The notes: a model not told the origin generated them from the sequence alone. DNA of 64,000 nucleotides from Adineta ricciae (GCA_905250025.1 CAJNOJ010000177.1:156703-220702); one strand, 5' to 3'. Positions 1-12,336 are shown, counted from the first letter of the stretch. Made by a program: numbers and translations.

Positions 1-1059
1 TTGAAGTAAAGTACTGTATTTATTTTTACAAGTTTGCCATTTATTAGCCAGCTCTTGTGTATCGACTTTCGTTGTTACTCGATGTTCTTCAGCACATTTG
101 AAGCATACAAAATGATCACAGTGTTCGCAAACCTACAAAATTTGCATATAAAAAGACTGAACATTTTTGTATTCAATAAACTCACGATCACTTGGCATTT
201 TTTACCACAACTATGGCAGCGGGCAATGACGGCCTCAAATCCAGAGGATGATTGCATTGGGGGCGGCGGCGGCGGCGGTGGTGGCGACGGCGTTGGTACT
301 GGTGAGGAAATAATACCATTCATTAGAGAAGGTGGAGGTGTGCTGCTGCCCAAAAATGTTTTTAGTTTTACTGATTTTGCCAGATTTTCCGCTGCAGAAG
401 ACCTTGGTGGCATCAAGGGTACCGGTGGCGGCGGTTTTGGAGCAACTGTAATGGATTCTGGTACCGATGCAGGTGGTGGTGGTGGTGGCGGTGGTGGTGA
501 TGGATGAGAAGGAGGAGGTGTAGTATTCGCTGGTGCTCCTTCTGGTGGCGCACCTGGTGGAGCTGTTGGTAAATGGGCTGCTGCTTTTTTCACTTCCTTC
601 AGTACCGATTTCTCAGCGCCCGATGCCTTTTCTACTGGCTACATAAACACGATATTCACCAATAAAAGATCTATCATTTTCTGTCGTTAAAAAGCTTACC
701 ATGGATGATGCGAACGCGACTTCACGTATCGCTGTTTTCTTTCCAAAACCGGAATGTGCTACTTGTTGTAATGATTTCTTGAAGATATTTTTCGATTTGA
801 ACGAATGTGTTACATCGCATACGGGACAAATAAGTGTATTGTCTTCTTTATTGAACAGTTCCAAACAACATTTATGGCAAACAATATGTCCGCTAAATAG
901 AACAAATCTGATTTTCGAAAAAACGATTTCAATCAACAAAATTACCAGGGAATTTTCCGCGGTTCATTACCGTAAATATTATCACTAAATTAAAGATGAT
1001 CATATGCGATAGAACTATTAGAAATCTTACCAGTTCGGACAGTTATCTGGGTTGGACAT
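1..1059 (-). CDS. RING / polyproline / zinc-finger (TRIM-like) protein, 3' part outside window
   Basis: Five exons read on the minus strand: 1031-1059 (start ATG at 1057-1059), 946-984, 700-892, 186-638 and 1-132, which runs off the left edge still in frame. The 39-nt exon 946-984 supplies the RING loop; joined, the first residues give CPNC, then PCGHIVCHKCC and later LICPVC, a normal C3HC4 RING, so an E3 ubiquitin ligase role is likely. Exon 4 encodes two proline runs (nine or more P each, with APKPPPPVPLMPP between them), typical SH3/EVH1/profilin ligands. Exons 4-5 then make a zinc module: CHSC, 8 residues, CEHC, 4 residues, CFKC, then AEEH. The next stretch (NKWQTCKNKYSTLL) resembles the same region of the neighbour at 1395-3517. 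Domain order is like a TRIM protein with a proline linker inserted. No substrate can be inferred. The C-terminus is missing. Confidence 0.72.
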
Positions 1060-1394
1060 TGTGCTTCCAAGAAATTAAATGAACATATGCATCTAAAATA
1101 TAGTTGATTAGCATAAAAGAAGACTGATGTGCGATGCTGTTGATTTTTTTCAGAAGCAAGAACAAAGACCAGTACAGTCCTTCACTTTTTTTTTTCTTCG
1201 TTGTCAAGAACATACTTGAAAGGCACGAAAAGAACACGAAAGAAATTTTTTTCTAAAAAAGCCAAACGAAAAAGACCTCAAACACAATTCTCAAATATGT
1301 CGCTATCTGATCTGGTCAAATATCTAGACAAGAAAACTGTTCAAAAATAATTTATTGTTCGTAATAAGAAGAATTCTAGTGACGAAAATATTCC

Positions 1395-3517
1395 TTAAAT
1401 ATAACATTCAATTAAACCATTTTGTTGGTATCGTTTGCAGCCCAAGAGAATTTCATCGTTTGGTCCAATAACGAATCCAAAGACCGATGTACGTTCGATC
1501 TGTGAAATCGATGCACCAGTGGGATCTAATTCGAGGATAAGATGATTTATCGAAGGAGGACGACTATTTGGAGGTAAATCTTCATCTAATTTAAGCACCA
1601 TGGAGTTGTCATCACGAATCTATGAAAAACTATGAACATTCTCTGAGCACAAGTCATCAGCATGACATACTAAAGCATTCCAGAGTCGAAAGATTCCTTT
1701 GGTGCGTAAAAGATTTTCTACTTCGTTGATTTGTTTCTTGGTTTGTTTATCAAATATGTGCGCACTTTGAGAGTTTCGTTCGACGATCGCAACTGATGTT
1801 TGGTTTTGAGCTATTCTAAAAGTATATGAGACTTGAAAATATAACCTTGAACTCTTTCTTCAAAAGGAATGGATTACCTAATCGGTTCAAATTCTCGGCC
1901 GAATTTAAGAAATTCTTCACGTTGTTTCATAAAATCTCCAATCTGTTGCACATTGATCGGTAATTGATTATAATAAACTGCAAACCGTCAACTTCATACA
2001 AAAGTATTCGAAATGCTTCGTACTTTACCTAAATGTTGATGTCGATCCACTCCCCACAGACATCGGAAACCAACATCAGCTGAAAGTTGTCGAACAGGAA
2101 AGTTTTGTAGACATGTTTCTCCCTGCTGACAACCACGGTGATCGAAAAAGTAGATCGAACTCGTATCTGTCTGATCACTCAAATCTAAAGTTAGCAGCTC
2201 AAGCACTTCATTCCATAAGCAAAAGCTTGAACATACGGGCGGCGACTACAATGAATGGCGTATAAACTGTAAATGTTTCAATGATCTGCGGTTGTTTGTT
2301 CGTCGTATTGCCAGGAAAGAGCTCGAAATGACGTAGATGACGTGGAGCATTCTTCGAGTTAGTACTATCAAGTTGATATAAATCGATCGAGCCAAATTTA
2401 TCACAAGCGAAGAGAAGATGATTCTTCTTGGAAAGTATACAGAGAAAATGAGGTACGCCTGCTGCATCTGTTGTCCATTGCTTTTGTCTTTGCATGACAG
2501 GCAATGATAATGATGATGTAGATGATAATGAGATGGAATCGTCTGGTATAGTTGTTGAATGTTCTTGTGAACCACCTTTGGCCTCACCGAGAATGTGTTC
2601 ATGCATTAATCGACTAGTAGCAACCGATGGTTTCGTCAACATTGAATTCGACATTGCTTTAGAAGTCCATTGTAATTCACCGAACACATCGGATATACTG
2701 AGTGATTTCGGTGGGGACAAATAAGGATACTATACAAAAAAAAATCAAAAGGATGTTTCCAAATGATCATGTTGAGTGCTGATTTTCTAGTGTACAGTTA
2801 GCACAAGAAAGAAACGTAGGCACTTACTTTTAGTGAAAATGTTTGGATTTGTTTTTCTCGATTCGAGATTAACATATTGAAATAATTGATTTCCATTAGA
2901 AAATCGTCGGTGCTAAATGATGCACTGGGATTTCTACACAAACACAAAACAAAACATGGAAATTCTCTTTTAAATCCGTTCTTACTGAAAGACATCAATT
3001 AAGCGTTGATTTATGGAATCATACAACTGTTGAAGATCTATATGTTGAACACTAAACAGAATACTTCTCAATTACACGACAACTCGCACCTTTTCTCCGT
3101 CGTACTTTGCGAAATTAGACTGGATATATTCATCTATTTTACTAAGTAAATTATTTTTCTCATTCTCAACTAAATGTATCAAATCCGATCGTCGTTGATC
3201 GATCACTGTGCGGATTTGGTCGATTTCATTCTCGTAATTGATCGCATCTTTATCATATGTGTCTAAAAAAAACAAACACACGAACATTTTGCATAGGGAA
3301 AACATCCATCTCTACCTGCTATTTGGCATAAATCTTCAAACTTTGTTTTACACAAATTCCACTGTTCTTTCAACGTTTCATGAAGTTTAACTTGATGTTT
3401 GTCAACACACGTTTGACAAATAACTTCATCACAATGTGAGCATATGAAAAGGTTAGTTTTTATAGAACATGATGCACATTTAGCGATTACTGTCAATGGA
3501 ATATGATTCGTTGTCAT
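1395..3517 (-). CDS. Zinc-finger / coiled-coil protein with propeller-like C-terminal half
   Basis: Multi-exon minus-strand gene. I chose the ATG at 3515-3517 (MTTNHIPLTVIAKC) because the upstream ATG at 3658-3660 does not splice into this frame; that region is probably 5' UTR. Residues about 11-40 form the zinc module CASC-x8-CSHC-x4-CQTC-x3-H, the same spacing as in the gene to the left. A charged helical stretch follows (about 60-170; DQIRTVIDQRRSDLIHLVEN), likely a coiled coil. The C-terminal about 400 residues have repeated beta-strand patterns (HLLFACDKFGSIDLYQL, FIVVAAHLSDQTDTSSIYFF, VFGFVIGPNDEILLGC) that suggest a WD/NHL-type propeller, but I cannot name the family. A serine-rich linker separates the halves. 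Stop TAA at 1395-1397. There is no RING. A TRIM-like adaptor is the best guess; function unknown. Confidence 0.65.
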
Positions 3518-4000
3518 ACTCAAACAAAACCGACCTTCGATCTGAAATACATGGAGAATGAACAACAGAAATCTTTTTATTTGATTAAAATGAAACATAG
3601 AAATCAATCAGAGAAGTGATTTGCCACTCGTTTACATGAATTCATCCGATTCGTTGCCATCCTAAAAAGAAGGTAAACGAGATGTGTGTAGATTTGACTT
3701 TTACCCGATAAATGATCGAAAGGGTCTGTTTCTGCTATGAAAAGTGTTTTATTAATTTAAGATTTTCTTGATTATTAGTCAAACTAGATTTAGAAATCCA
3801 ACAGATGTTATTTACTCAGCAAATCTAATACAATGAAGACTAGAACATGATATTTCGAATAATTCCCAGAGAAATCAAAATATTTATTAATTGAAAGAAC
3901 TGATAAAAGTCATGCATCTTTAGGAGTACAATCTATTCACTTTGTTTTCTAATCTTTTCCAACCGGTATAGATTTTATCAAATATAGAAACCGATGTAAG

Positions 4001-5049
4001 TCATCCTGACTGTTTTTCCTCTTCATTATATCTGCGCTGGGAATAATTGAACAATGCATTAGAAGTACTAAAGCATGAAATAAACCATACCTTATTCGAT
4101 CGCATTTTATCCGTACTCATAAGTGATGAATAGTTTCTAAAATGATTTGTACAATGTTTTCTTATTGAGGAAAACTCGGAGTGTTCGTACTTTAATTCTG
4201 CTGATTCTTGTCGACGTTTTTCTTCTTCTTTATCTCGTTGTTTTTGTTCTCTCATCAGCCGTTTTTTCTCGTCGCGCTCTTGATTATCTCGTTGTTCCCG
4301 TTGACTCTAAAATATCCCATTATCAAAAATCCATGTCTTCCGAAATCATACAATAAATTCTTCGGTTGGAATTTCCGTCTTCGTCTTATTCAACCGATTT
4401 ACAATTTCATTTTGTTTCTTATCCACAACATATTGCTTAACCTGGAAAACAAGCATTTCCTCGAAAACGAAATCATTCGTTGACAGGCTACTTACATGTT
4501 TATCAACATGAAATCCAACTTGACCAACATCCATATCATTCGTTTGACGAAGATTACCCACAGGTGTATAGACAATGTCGACTTTATTCAATTTACAACC
4601 TTCAATACTGTTTGCCTTCACTAATTGACAGCAGTCTTGTAAAGCTTCCGCCGGAATATCGTCGACTGTTTGACCCTACACGTCAGCTGATTGCGAATTT
4701 TGAAAAGCTCATCTGTTGGACTCACTTTGTGAAGTCGTAAATAAACATGTGCAGACGATAATTTACTGACATGAAACCTAAAATTGAAATATCATTCAAA
4801 ATGACGTTTTCGTATAGGAATTTCCCAACAAACCAAACATCTTCCGGCCAACAGTATTTCAACAATTCATTATCTAATCGAAAACAATCACAAATTATTT
4901 CCAACTCGTGAATCTTCGTCGAATTTACTTTCATATTTATCCCGACCCATATAAATAGTATAGGGTGGATCGACGACTAGAAAATTTGGAAAATATTTGC
5001 AGAATCTTCATGAGAGATGTTTACCGTTGCTGGTAAAAAAGAAAACCAT
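4001..5049 (-). CDS. CCDC25: CCDC25 (coiled-coil domain-containing protein 25, NFACT-R domain)
   Basis: Exon-by-exon translation gives MVFFFTSN, then [93 protein letters not shown], a charged helix rich in E/K/R/Q, and [15 protein letters not shown]. This follows human CCDC25 almost block for block, including the start MVF. The family has an N-terminal NFACT-R (DUF814) fold shared with ribosome quality control factors and a C-terminal coiled coil; human CCDC25 has been reported as a membrane sensor of extracellular DNA. Introns are about 50-60 nt. Start ATG 5047-5049, stop TGA 4001-4003. The usual TM segment reported for the vertebrate protein cannot be confirmed here. Length (about 200 residues) matches the family. 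Confidence 0.9.
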
Positions 5050-6050
5050 TGAAGTTTAAAAAACAAATCAGAACCTAAATTGCAAAGAAAGTCGTTTAGT
5101 TGGATATTTTGTTTATCCGTGTCTTGAAATATTGCAGTTCTTCAAAATTCGAATTCAATATCTCAAATGATTTACCAATCAAAAAGGTGTACAGAATGCA
5201 GTTCCTTATTCTTCAAATCACACTAGATGGCGCTATCACACATGATTAAATCGAAAAATACATGTCAGATAATTAAAATCAATCGAAAACAATGATGAAA
5301 AACTCGAGAATGAACTTCGAGCTTTGAGATTTTATAAAATCCAACCTCTTTTCTCGAAGAGTTCATACTGGGTATTTTCTTTCTTTTGGAAAAACGTTTG
5401 TTAGAGAAACAAATCTGTCGAGGTAACGCTAGTGAAAATTTCGTCAGTCGAAATCGATATTTCGTGTCGATGAACAGAAATTCACATTTGTTTCTTATAC
5501 TTAGTTCGATAGATCATTTCCATTTTCTTTTTTTGTGAAAATTTTCTTCATCGTATGAAGTCAGTAGAGTGATTCATGAGTACAGTATATTCATCGTCAG
5601 ACAGTACGAAACCCATAGTTTCGATTACAATCATTTGATTTCTACTTGTTGGGTTAGTGAATGAATAGGACAGAACTGAAAAATTGTGCCATGCACATTC
5701 TTCGACAGTACACGATATTTATTCATATTTCATTATTTAATAACTATTCTCCAAAAGCGATGAGAGCTGTTTTTTTATTTTCTAGGTGCATGATTTTCAA
5801 CGGAAGGTAAATAGCATTCGAAATTGCGTTTGTAAATTATATTTATAAAAAAAACTGAGTCAACCTTCTAACTTCTGTATTCGTCGGCATCGATACGTTC
5901 TACACTTTGTTGTTTTTTGCAGTCAATGTGTAGGAATATTGCTGTAGTCGCATTCTTCGAATAGATCAATGCAAACGTGAAGTAATGCCATGTAGGTTAG
6001 AAATAGTTTTCGCGAATAGCTCCTCTCCCACGTTGGAACAATATTTTTAG

Positions 6051-6221
6051 TATATAAACCGTTGTGCTTTCATTCAAACAAACAAACAGTCATCAATCTT
6101 GTCTGTTTATCTGTTCGAACACGTCGAGTAAGTTCGGATTGATTTCTGGACTTGAAACAACTGAAATGAATTGACGTTGTTTGGAATAAAAGTCGACTGG
6201 ATGCTTTTTTTTGTATTTCAG
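6051..6221 (+). promoter_or_regulatory. TATA-type promoter and 5' UTR intron of the WH2 gene
   Basis: A TATATAAA-like box at 6051-6058 lies about 30 nt before a CA-rich stretch where transcription could start (near 6080). A consensus donor (GTAAGT) at 6128 and a pyrimidine-rich acceptor ending at 6221 define a 5' UTR intron ahead of the ATG at 6254. Inference from sequence only; no transcript data. Confidence 0.5.
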
Positions 6222-6253
6222 ATTATTCTGCTTGTTTCTTTTTTCGGAATCAA

Positions 6254-6496
6254 ATGGCTTCGACAGACACTATTACAACAGCTCAAAAAGCTCTCTTTGG
6301 CGAAATAACCAAACAGGATCATTCATTGAAACATGTTACACCACCCGCCGAATTGATCTCAACAACTCAAGCGAAAGTCTTAATCGAAGTTCAAGGTGGT
6401 AAATATGATTTGAACCATGTCGAAAATCCACCCCAAGGCGGTCTAACCGATGCCGAAAAGCAGGCTTATTTGGAAGAGAAACGATCACAAAATTAA
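6254..6496 (+). CDS. Small actin-binding protein with two WH2/thymosin-beta-like repeats
   Basis: An 80-residue protein in one coding exon. Two similar units are visible: an amphipathic helix (AQKALFGEI) followed by HSLKHV at about residues 10-27, and TQAKVLIEV followed by YDLNHV at about 42-60. A short helix followed by LKxV is the signature of WH2 and beta-thymosin actin-monomer binding motifs; paired motifs of this kind occur in actobindin and ciboulot. After the second motif there is a charged tail (LTDAEKQAYLEEKRSQN). A cytosolic G-actin binding role follows from the family. The start is supported by the upstream TATA box and 5' UTR intron; the upstream in-frame part is not needed. The second motif has Asn in place of the Lys of LKxV, which may weaken it. 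Confidence 0.7.
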   Translation: MASTDTITTAQKALFGEITKQDHSLKHVTPPAELISTTQAKVLIEVQGGKYDLNHVENPPQGGLTDAEKQAYLEEKRSQN

Positions 6497-6888
6497 TATT
6501 TATTTGAAAATAATGAACTGAAATCGATTGCTGATTTTTATTCTGCTTTCATAGTTTTCTTTTATCATATTTTTAAACATATAAATATACTCCATGAAAA
6601 GGAACATATTGTACCGATGAATGGGATTGTATTGAGAATGACTAATGACTGTAACAAATCAAACAAGAAATCATTTGCTTTTCTCTCGGTGTAAAGTACA
6701 AAAACATGGAAAGAACTTCACCAATTTGTTTCGTTCTTCACTATTTTTCTCGTTGATAACATAGATTTTTGTCGACTGATAAGATAATGTAACAACAATG
6801 AAAAACTTCAAGAGTACTTTAGTCTCTTTTCATTTTTCTATCTATGACACATTGATATCGAACTTTATATCCTTTAGAGAGCAAAAAC

Positions 6889-7704
6889 ATGAAACGCAGT
6901 GTCACTATATCATCGGAATACGATTTCATATTCAAGATTGTGATCATAGGTGATAGTTCTGTGGGAAAAGTAGGGTAAATTCGTGAGAGTACATTCACAG
7001 ACTGTAATTTTCTGTTCAGAGTAATCTTTTACTACGGTTTACACGGAATGAATTTCGTCTTGACACTCAATCAACCATCGGAGTTGAATTTGCTTACAAA
7101 CAACTTCTCATCGATGGGAAAAGAATCAAGACTCAAGTTTGGGTATGATCATTTCTTGATCTCTTTTCCATAAAATTTCTATATAAAATAGGACACAGCT
7201 GGTCAGGAACGTTTCAAAACAGTTATTCCACAATTTTATCGCGGTAGCGAAGGTGCTCTAGTCGTTTTTGATTTAACAAAACCTGATACATTTCAGCACG
7301 TATCGACCTGGATCGAAGAAGTCTATCGACACACACCCGCTGATTTACCTATTGTTCTTGTTGGAAACAAATCAGATCTTGTCGAGCAACGAGCCGTATC
7401 ACGCGAAGAAGCAACTGCTCTAGCCAAACATCTTAATCTATCCTATATGGAAACATCTGCGCTGAATGCATCGAATGTCGAGCAAGCATTCGTTTTATTG
7501 GTATCAAGTGTTTATGAAAAGAACAAACCTCTCTCCATGGATACCTCTTTGTCGTCACCGACATCCACATCAGATGATATTTCACATACTCGCACCGTTC
7601 CTGTAGGTGTGGATGAAACACTCGATTCTGATAAACCGATACGTCCTTCACATAAGGAAAAACGTTCATCTCAAAAGAAAAATGGTTGTTGTGTGATTTC
7701 TTGA
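6889..7704 (+). CDS. Rab11-like small GTPase
   Basis: Three exons: 6889-6969, 7020-7142 and 7192-7704. Residues show P-loop GDSSVGKS, effector region [18 protein letters not shown], switch [24 protein letters not shown] and [14 protein letters not shown], then a Ser/Thr-rich hypervariable tail ending CCVIS. The N-terminal [13 protein letters not shown], the effector block and the SALxxxNVExAF block are those of the Rab11/Rab25 group, which drives recycling-endosome and exocytic traffic. The terminal dicysteine is a Rab geranylgeranylation signal. Compared with Rab11, switch II has [10 protein letters not shown] instead of RAITSAYYRG, and the tail is long, so this is a diverged paralog rather than a clear Rab11 orthologue. 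All GTP-binding residues are present; the P-loop has Ser where Rab11 has Gly (DSSVGK), as in many Rabs. Confidence 0.87.
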
Positions 7705-8085
7705 TGCAGTTCAATTGTGATAGGTTTTTGTTATCAATGAATAAAAAATAATCAAGTTTTGTTCTCCGAATAGGAATACTTTCAGTTGCGTGCCAGAAAA
7801 GCTTCACCTGTTCAAGTAGATTAACAAAGAAAACCAGTGATTCGAACAGAAAGAAATCAAATCATTTACATAATGAAAATCTTTTTCATGCTTTATATAT
7901 TCACAAGTGAAGCAGCACACAGATGAGAAAATTGAGCTAAACAATATGATTATGCATTTAAAAAAGAAAACAAACAGTCATACTAAAAGAATTGTGCAGA
8001 AAATACTGAGAAAAAGAACAGAACTGATACATATGAAAATGACACTGACAGAACCAGACATAAGATTAAACACAAAAAACTTTTT

Positions 8086-9604
8086 TTACACTGTGCTCTT
8101 ATAACCAGCTGGATCAGTCATTGGCTGTTTGGTTGGTGTTGACCGTTGATTAGCACTAGGATTGCCAACAGCTGTACCAGCGGGCATAATTGCTGTTTGA
8201 ATGAGATGAGATAACGCTGATGATGGAGTAGGTATAACAGCGAGTCGACGGTGACTCGATGGAGATTCAGTGAGCATAGTTGTGTTGAAGATTTCTCCTC
8301 CAGCATATGGTTGTTTTCGTGGTGTAAATTGTCGATCTTTGATTGAACGGAGATCATTACCATTTGGTATATTTGATCGATCGGGCCAGTAAACGTGTTG
8401 TTTTTTGATTGAGCTCATGCGTGATAAAGTTTGAGGTGTGGTAGTCGCAGACGAAACAACTCGATTCTCATGACCCGATTCTCTGTATGGACCATCATAC
8501 GAACTAATTAATAAAGAAAGAAAATGACGAAAGTTGCAAAGAAATTGAATTTCTATCGAGTATACCGTAGAGCCGCCACCTGCTTGACATTCATCGTCTT
8601 CATAGGTGGGGATTGTTTTTCTAATAATTTTAGTGGCGGGCTTCGAAGCAAGCTAAAAATTGAAAATATCACATATACGTAAAAGATTTCAATTCATTTC
8701 ATTAAAATTCTATGACAACAGAAAGATATATGTGCATACGGAATCAAAGATGAAATGTGAAAATAATAAAGCACAACTAAACACCTACACCAGTACACAT
8801 AGATCAATATTGACGAACAAATATAAAATATCAACATATATATGTATATATACAGATAATTCGTCTATTTCCAAATGGAAAAAAGCCTACATACAAGTCC
8901 CGCACACGTTGTGCCCACGAAGTCGATTTGTCGGTTAGTATTTCATTATGGTTAGTAGTTTTATCAAAAGAAGCTTTTGGACGACGAGGAGGAAGCGTTT
9001 TCCAGCAGCTGTGAATGAAGAAAGTGTTTTCGTTGTGTACAAAGAAGATGTGTCAAAGGAAATAGTTATTACACGCACACGCAGGCATATACATCGAAAG
9101 AGTATTAATCAAGAGAAGCAAGAAGATGCGAATCGAAAGTATCGACGTGTTTTTTTATTTAGATTTTGTGTTCTCAAAGCTTTTTCATGTTGTGGATCAT
9201 CCAACATGAAAAAGGTGTAAAAATGAAGAGGAACTTACGAAAACTGAACGGGAAAAGTGGTTCCGTTGTCTGCAAAATATAACATTGTTTATATATCTAT
9301 TATATTTGATATGTTTTCAACACTCATTCTCTGTTTACAGAATTTTCCTATGTACTCTGGTCATATGATGACCGATAAAAACAACGAATAAAGATGAAGA
9401 CAAACGTATCTATGATTAATATTACATGAACACTTACTGACGTCGTATACAACAAATGGCGACTACAATAATGGGTATGAGAAGTGCGCCGACAGTGATT
9501 AGAAGCCAGATGGCTATTTCGCCTCCAGTTTGTCCTAAAATTCACATAAGCATGAGAGACGAGTGTATCATTTCCGACTTACGTTGAGCATATTGAGGAA
9601 ACAT
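8086..9604 (-). CDS. Single-pass membrane protein with Ser/Thr/Pro-rich tail, unknown family
   Basis: About six exons on the minus strand. I start at ATG 9602-9604 (MFPQYAQ), followed after an intron by a clear transmembrane helix (EIAIWLLITVGALLIPIIVV then AICCIRR) in exon 9438-9534. Later exons (9239-9269, a piece near 8890-9030, 8566-8655 and the last exon) encode a basic, Pro/Ser/Thr-rich tail of about 200 residues ending TDPAGYKSTV. The tail ends with a possible class I PDZ ligand (STV). Frame is not fully settled at the junction after the helix: two donors (GTAAGT and GTCAGT) lead to different phases. No signal peptide was found; an upstream exon could exist (a hydrophobic start MRLFLLASG lies near 9960). 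Family not recognised. Confidence 0.5.
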
Positions 9605-11134
9605 TCCGTCTTCATATGATTATCAACAGGACATTATATCGTGAAGAAACTAAACGAGAAAGAAAGAAAAAAGCAACTAGTGACTAAACTGAAAAAGTTT
9701 TGTTCAACTCTTCTAGTGTCCTACAATATCTTATCGTACTGAACATTCTTCTTACGGATATATCGATAGATATGCGTATGTGATGTAATAGTTTAATCTC
9801 CATTTATACACGGATCATCAGAAAAGTATCATCAGCAATCAAAGTTACTCTTACTGTCAATGCCATCGCTCCTGTTTTCATTCTTAATCGGTCATCTTCA
9901 AGTTTAAAAAAAAAAGAAGAAGAAAACGTGTGACGTGGTTGACCTGATGCAAGCAAAAAAAGCCTCATGGCAATGCTGTCTGTACATATAACACGTCTGA
10001 GTCTATGTTTCAATTAAAGTAAATGATGACTACTTTCTCTCTTAACATACATCTATTCGTTCCGTATTTTTTCTTTTTCTCTCGCGATTTTCTTTTTTTT
10101 TTCTTTCCTTGTAGAGAACGAAGAGTTGACGAGAGACACTATCATATGAAGGGAGAAGACGGAATAGAACAAGAGGAAAAGGAGAAGAAAAACGACAAAA
10201 ATAGGTGAACTATTTGATGTTTGAATGTAAAGAAAGAGAAAAATCCAATGTCTTGCTTTACATTTCGATATGTTTATATATTGATCATTTAACGTCAATG
10301 GCGAAAGACGTTTTGTTTAGCTCTCGTCACCTCGTTCGAACAGAAGCTTCTCTACACATGGTTGAGCTCACATATACTGAAAGAAAGGTCAAACATGCAC
10401 AGAAGAAGACACGAGATATTAAGAGATTGATGTCATAATCAAGCTCTAATGAGGATTATTGCAAGAAAAATCGCTCGCAGTCGAATTCTTGCGTCATCTT
10501 GCCAAAGAACATCCTTGAATTTCTTCTTCTCTCATGCATTCTATCAAACTTGAAGTACAGTTTGATCAGATGAAGTCTTTCAAACTAATTAACAAGTCCA
10601 ATCATTACTAAAACAAAATGTGATGAGTAGAAAGATTGATCATGTATCTGACATATCGCTTTATTCTAATCAAATATGATCATTAATGTGTCAAACTCAC
10701 ACGAGATGAACATAGGTCATAGTCTTTCGAAGGTTACAATCAAACCTATCAATGTTTTTTTTTCTACGTGTAAATAGAACTAAAGTAACCAAGTTCAGCA
10801 AACGTTTGCAAGTCTTCTGAACTGTTTGATAAACATTGTATCGAATAACTTTTATTCATATTCATTAAAAGCAACTAACGACAAAGCAAAAATAGTATAT
10901 ATCTTGTTTGTTTGGTTTGTTTCATGTGATTAAATTGGAAATTAGAACTTATTCAAACATTATAACTGACGACCATCATAATTCGTTTGAGGTGAACATA
11001 CAAAAAAAATGCAATTTAGAAAGTATTCGAACATGAATATGGATTTATAATGATAGAATAATACGAAAAAGAAAAATAAAGTTTTGTTTTCATTTGTCAG
11101 AAAAAAATAAACACAACTTGGAATACGAAAATTT
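9605..11134. other. Intergenic region, no gene seen
   Basis: About 1.5 kb between the membrane protein start and the Rab21 stop. AT-rich with short pyrimidine and purine tracts near 10070-10200. Short open frames here are low in complexity and lack splice context. It probably holds the promoter of the 8086-9604 gene and the 3' UTR of Rab21. Confidence 0.4.
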
Positions 11135-12127
11135 TTAACAACAACCACCACCACTACTATTTTGTCCAGTAGCTGAGCCTGCTGTAGCTGTTGGTTGGAT
11201 AACAGTACCACTTGGACGAGCTGTTCCAGTGGAACTCGGTGTATTTGGTGTTGAAGCTGTTTTTTCTAGCATACCTGTATTCATATACATGACATAAATG
11301 ATCAATTGAAATGTTTTTCAAAAACTCATCACATACGATTTGCTAAGTCATTGAATAGTTCTTCGATGCCTTTGCTTAACTTAGCTGATGTATGGTAAAG
11401 TTTAGCATTCACTGATTTTGCATACTCTTCAGCGGTTTGCATCGATACATGACGATCTTTTTCAAGATCGATTTTATTGCCAACGATACACAAGACAACA
11501 TCATTGCCTAACATTCGTCGTAATTCTTTCACCCAGCTTTTCACCTGAGAAAATGAAAGGTACACATATAACTCTCTTAATTGACAGTATTTCTATCTCA
11601 CTCGATCGAAAGAATCTTCGTCCGTTATGTCAAAAACTAGTACAGCGCCATTTGCTTCACGATAATATAAAGGTCTATGAACAACATTTGGTATGGTGAA
11701 TCTAGTCTGTTATAAATCTCAGTCTTTTTCTTACCCCAAAGCACGAAATCGCTCTTGACCAGCTGTATCCTAAATGAGGCATAGAACATCCTTGTAAAAA
11801 GTAAAGTTAGAAACAAATGTTGTTTTTCTTCTACCCATATTGCTAACTCGACTCGACGACCATCTAATGTTAGTTTTTTCGTTTTGAACGACGCCTACGC
11901 CAGATGTAAATCAATTTATTGTAAAAATAATCATAGAACACATACTTGCTGCGTCTCTAAATGTTTATCGTTGAACAAATTATCTGTATATCTGGTTACT
12001 ATAGATGTCTAGTGAAAAGAAAAGTGAAGGGATGCTTAGAAAAGAGCTCGTTTTTGTTTTCGAGTCTTACTTTGCCGACGCTTCCTTCCCCGAGTAGGAC
12101 AACTTTGAAAGAAACACTTCTACTCAT
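11135..12127 (-). CDS. RAB21: Rab21 small GTPase
   Basis: Six short exons. The protein begins MSRSVSFKVVLLGEGSVGKT (P-loop GEGSVGKT, start ATG 12125-12127), continues [115 protein letters not shown] and ends NSSGGGCC. The GEGxVGKT P-loop, FNDKH, LETQ-ASF and GGGCC tail mark Rab21, an early-endosome Rab that controls integrin traffic and endosome motility. GGGCC gives geranylgeranylation on the two cysteines, here with nothing after them, while vertebrate Rab21 has a few more residues. The gene lies just downstream of, and on the same strand as, the TBC1D15-like GAP gene (210 nt gap). Confidence 0.93.
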
Positions 12128-12336
12128 CGTTTTCTTTTCAAGACAAACAAGAAATGAACAATATCTGAAATAAACATTGTAGAAATCAATATATTACATG
12201 TGCTTTCATTTGCAATGGCAGGAAAACGATTAAGAAAAAGAGTCTCTCGAATGTTTAACCAAAAAATAAGAAAATCTTTGTACATAAGGATGCCGAAAAA
12301 AAAGAAGAAGAAGAGAAAAACATTCTATTCTTATGC

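Noticed and set aside
34..507. Gly-rich open frame on the plus strand
   Set aside because: It is the antisense of the polyproline exon at 186-638; GGC/GGT runs complement CCG/ACC codons. No start or splice context supports it.
2246..2602. Basic minus-strand frame inside the zinc-finger/propeller gene
   Set aside because: It is a different frame of the real exon 2208-2720 and breaks the phases of that gene.
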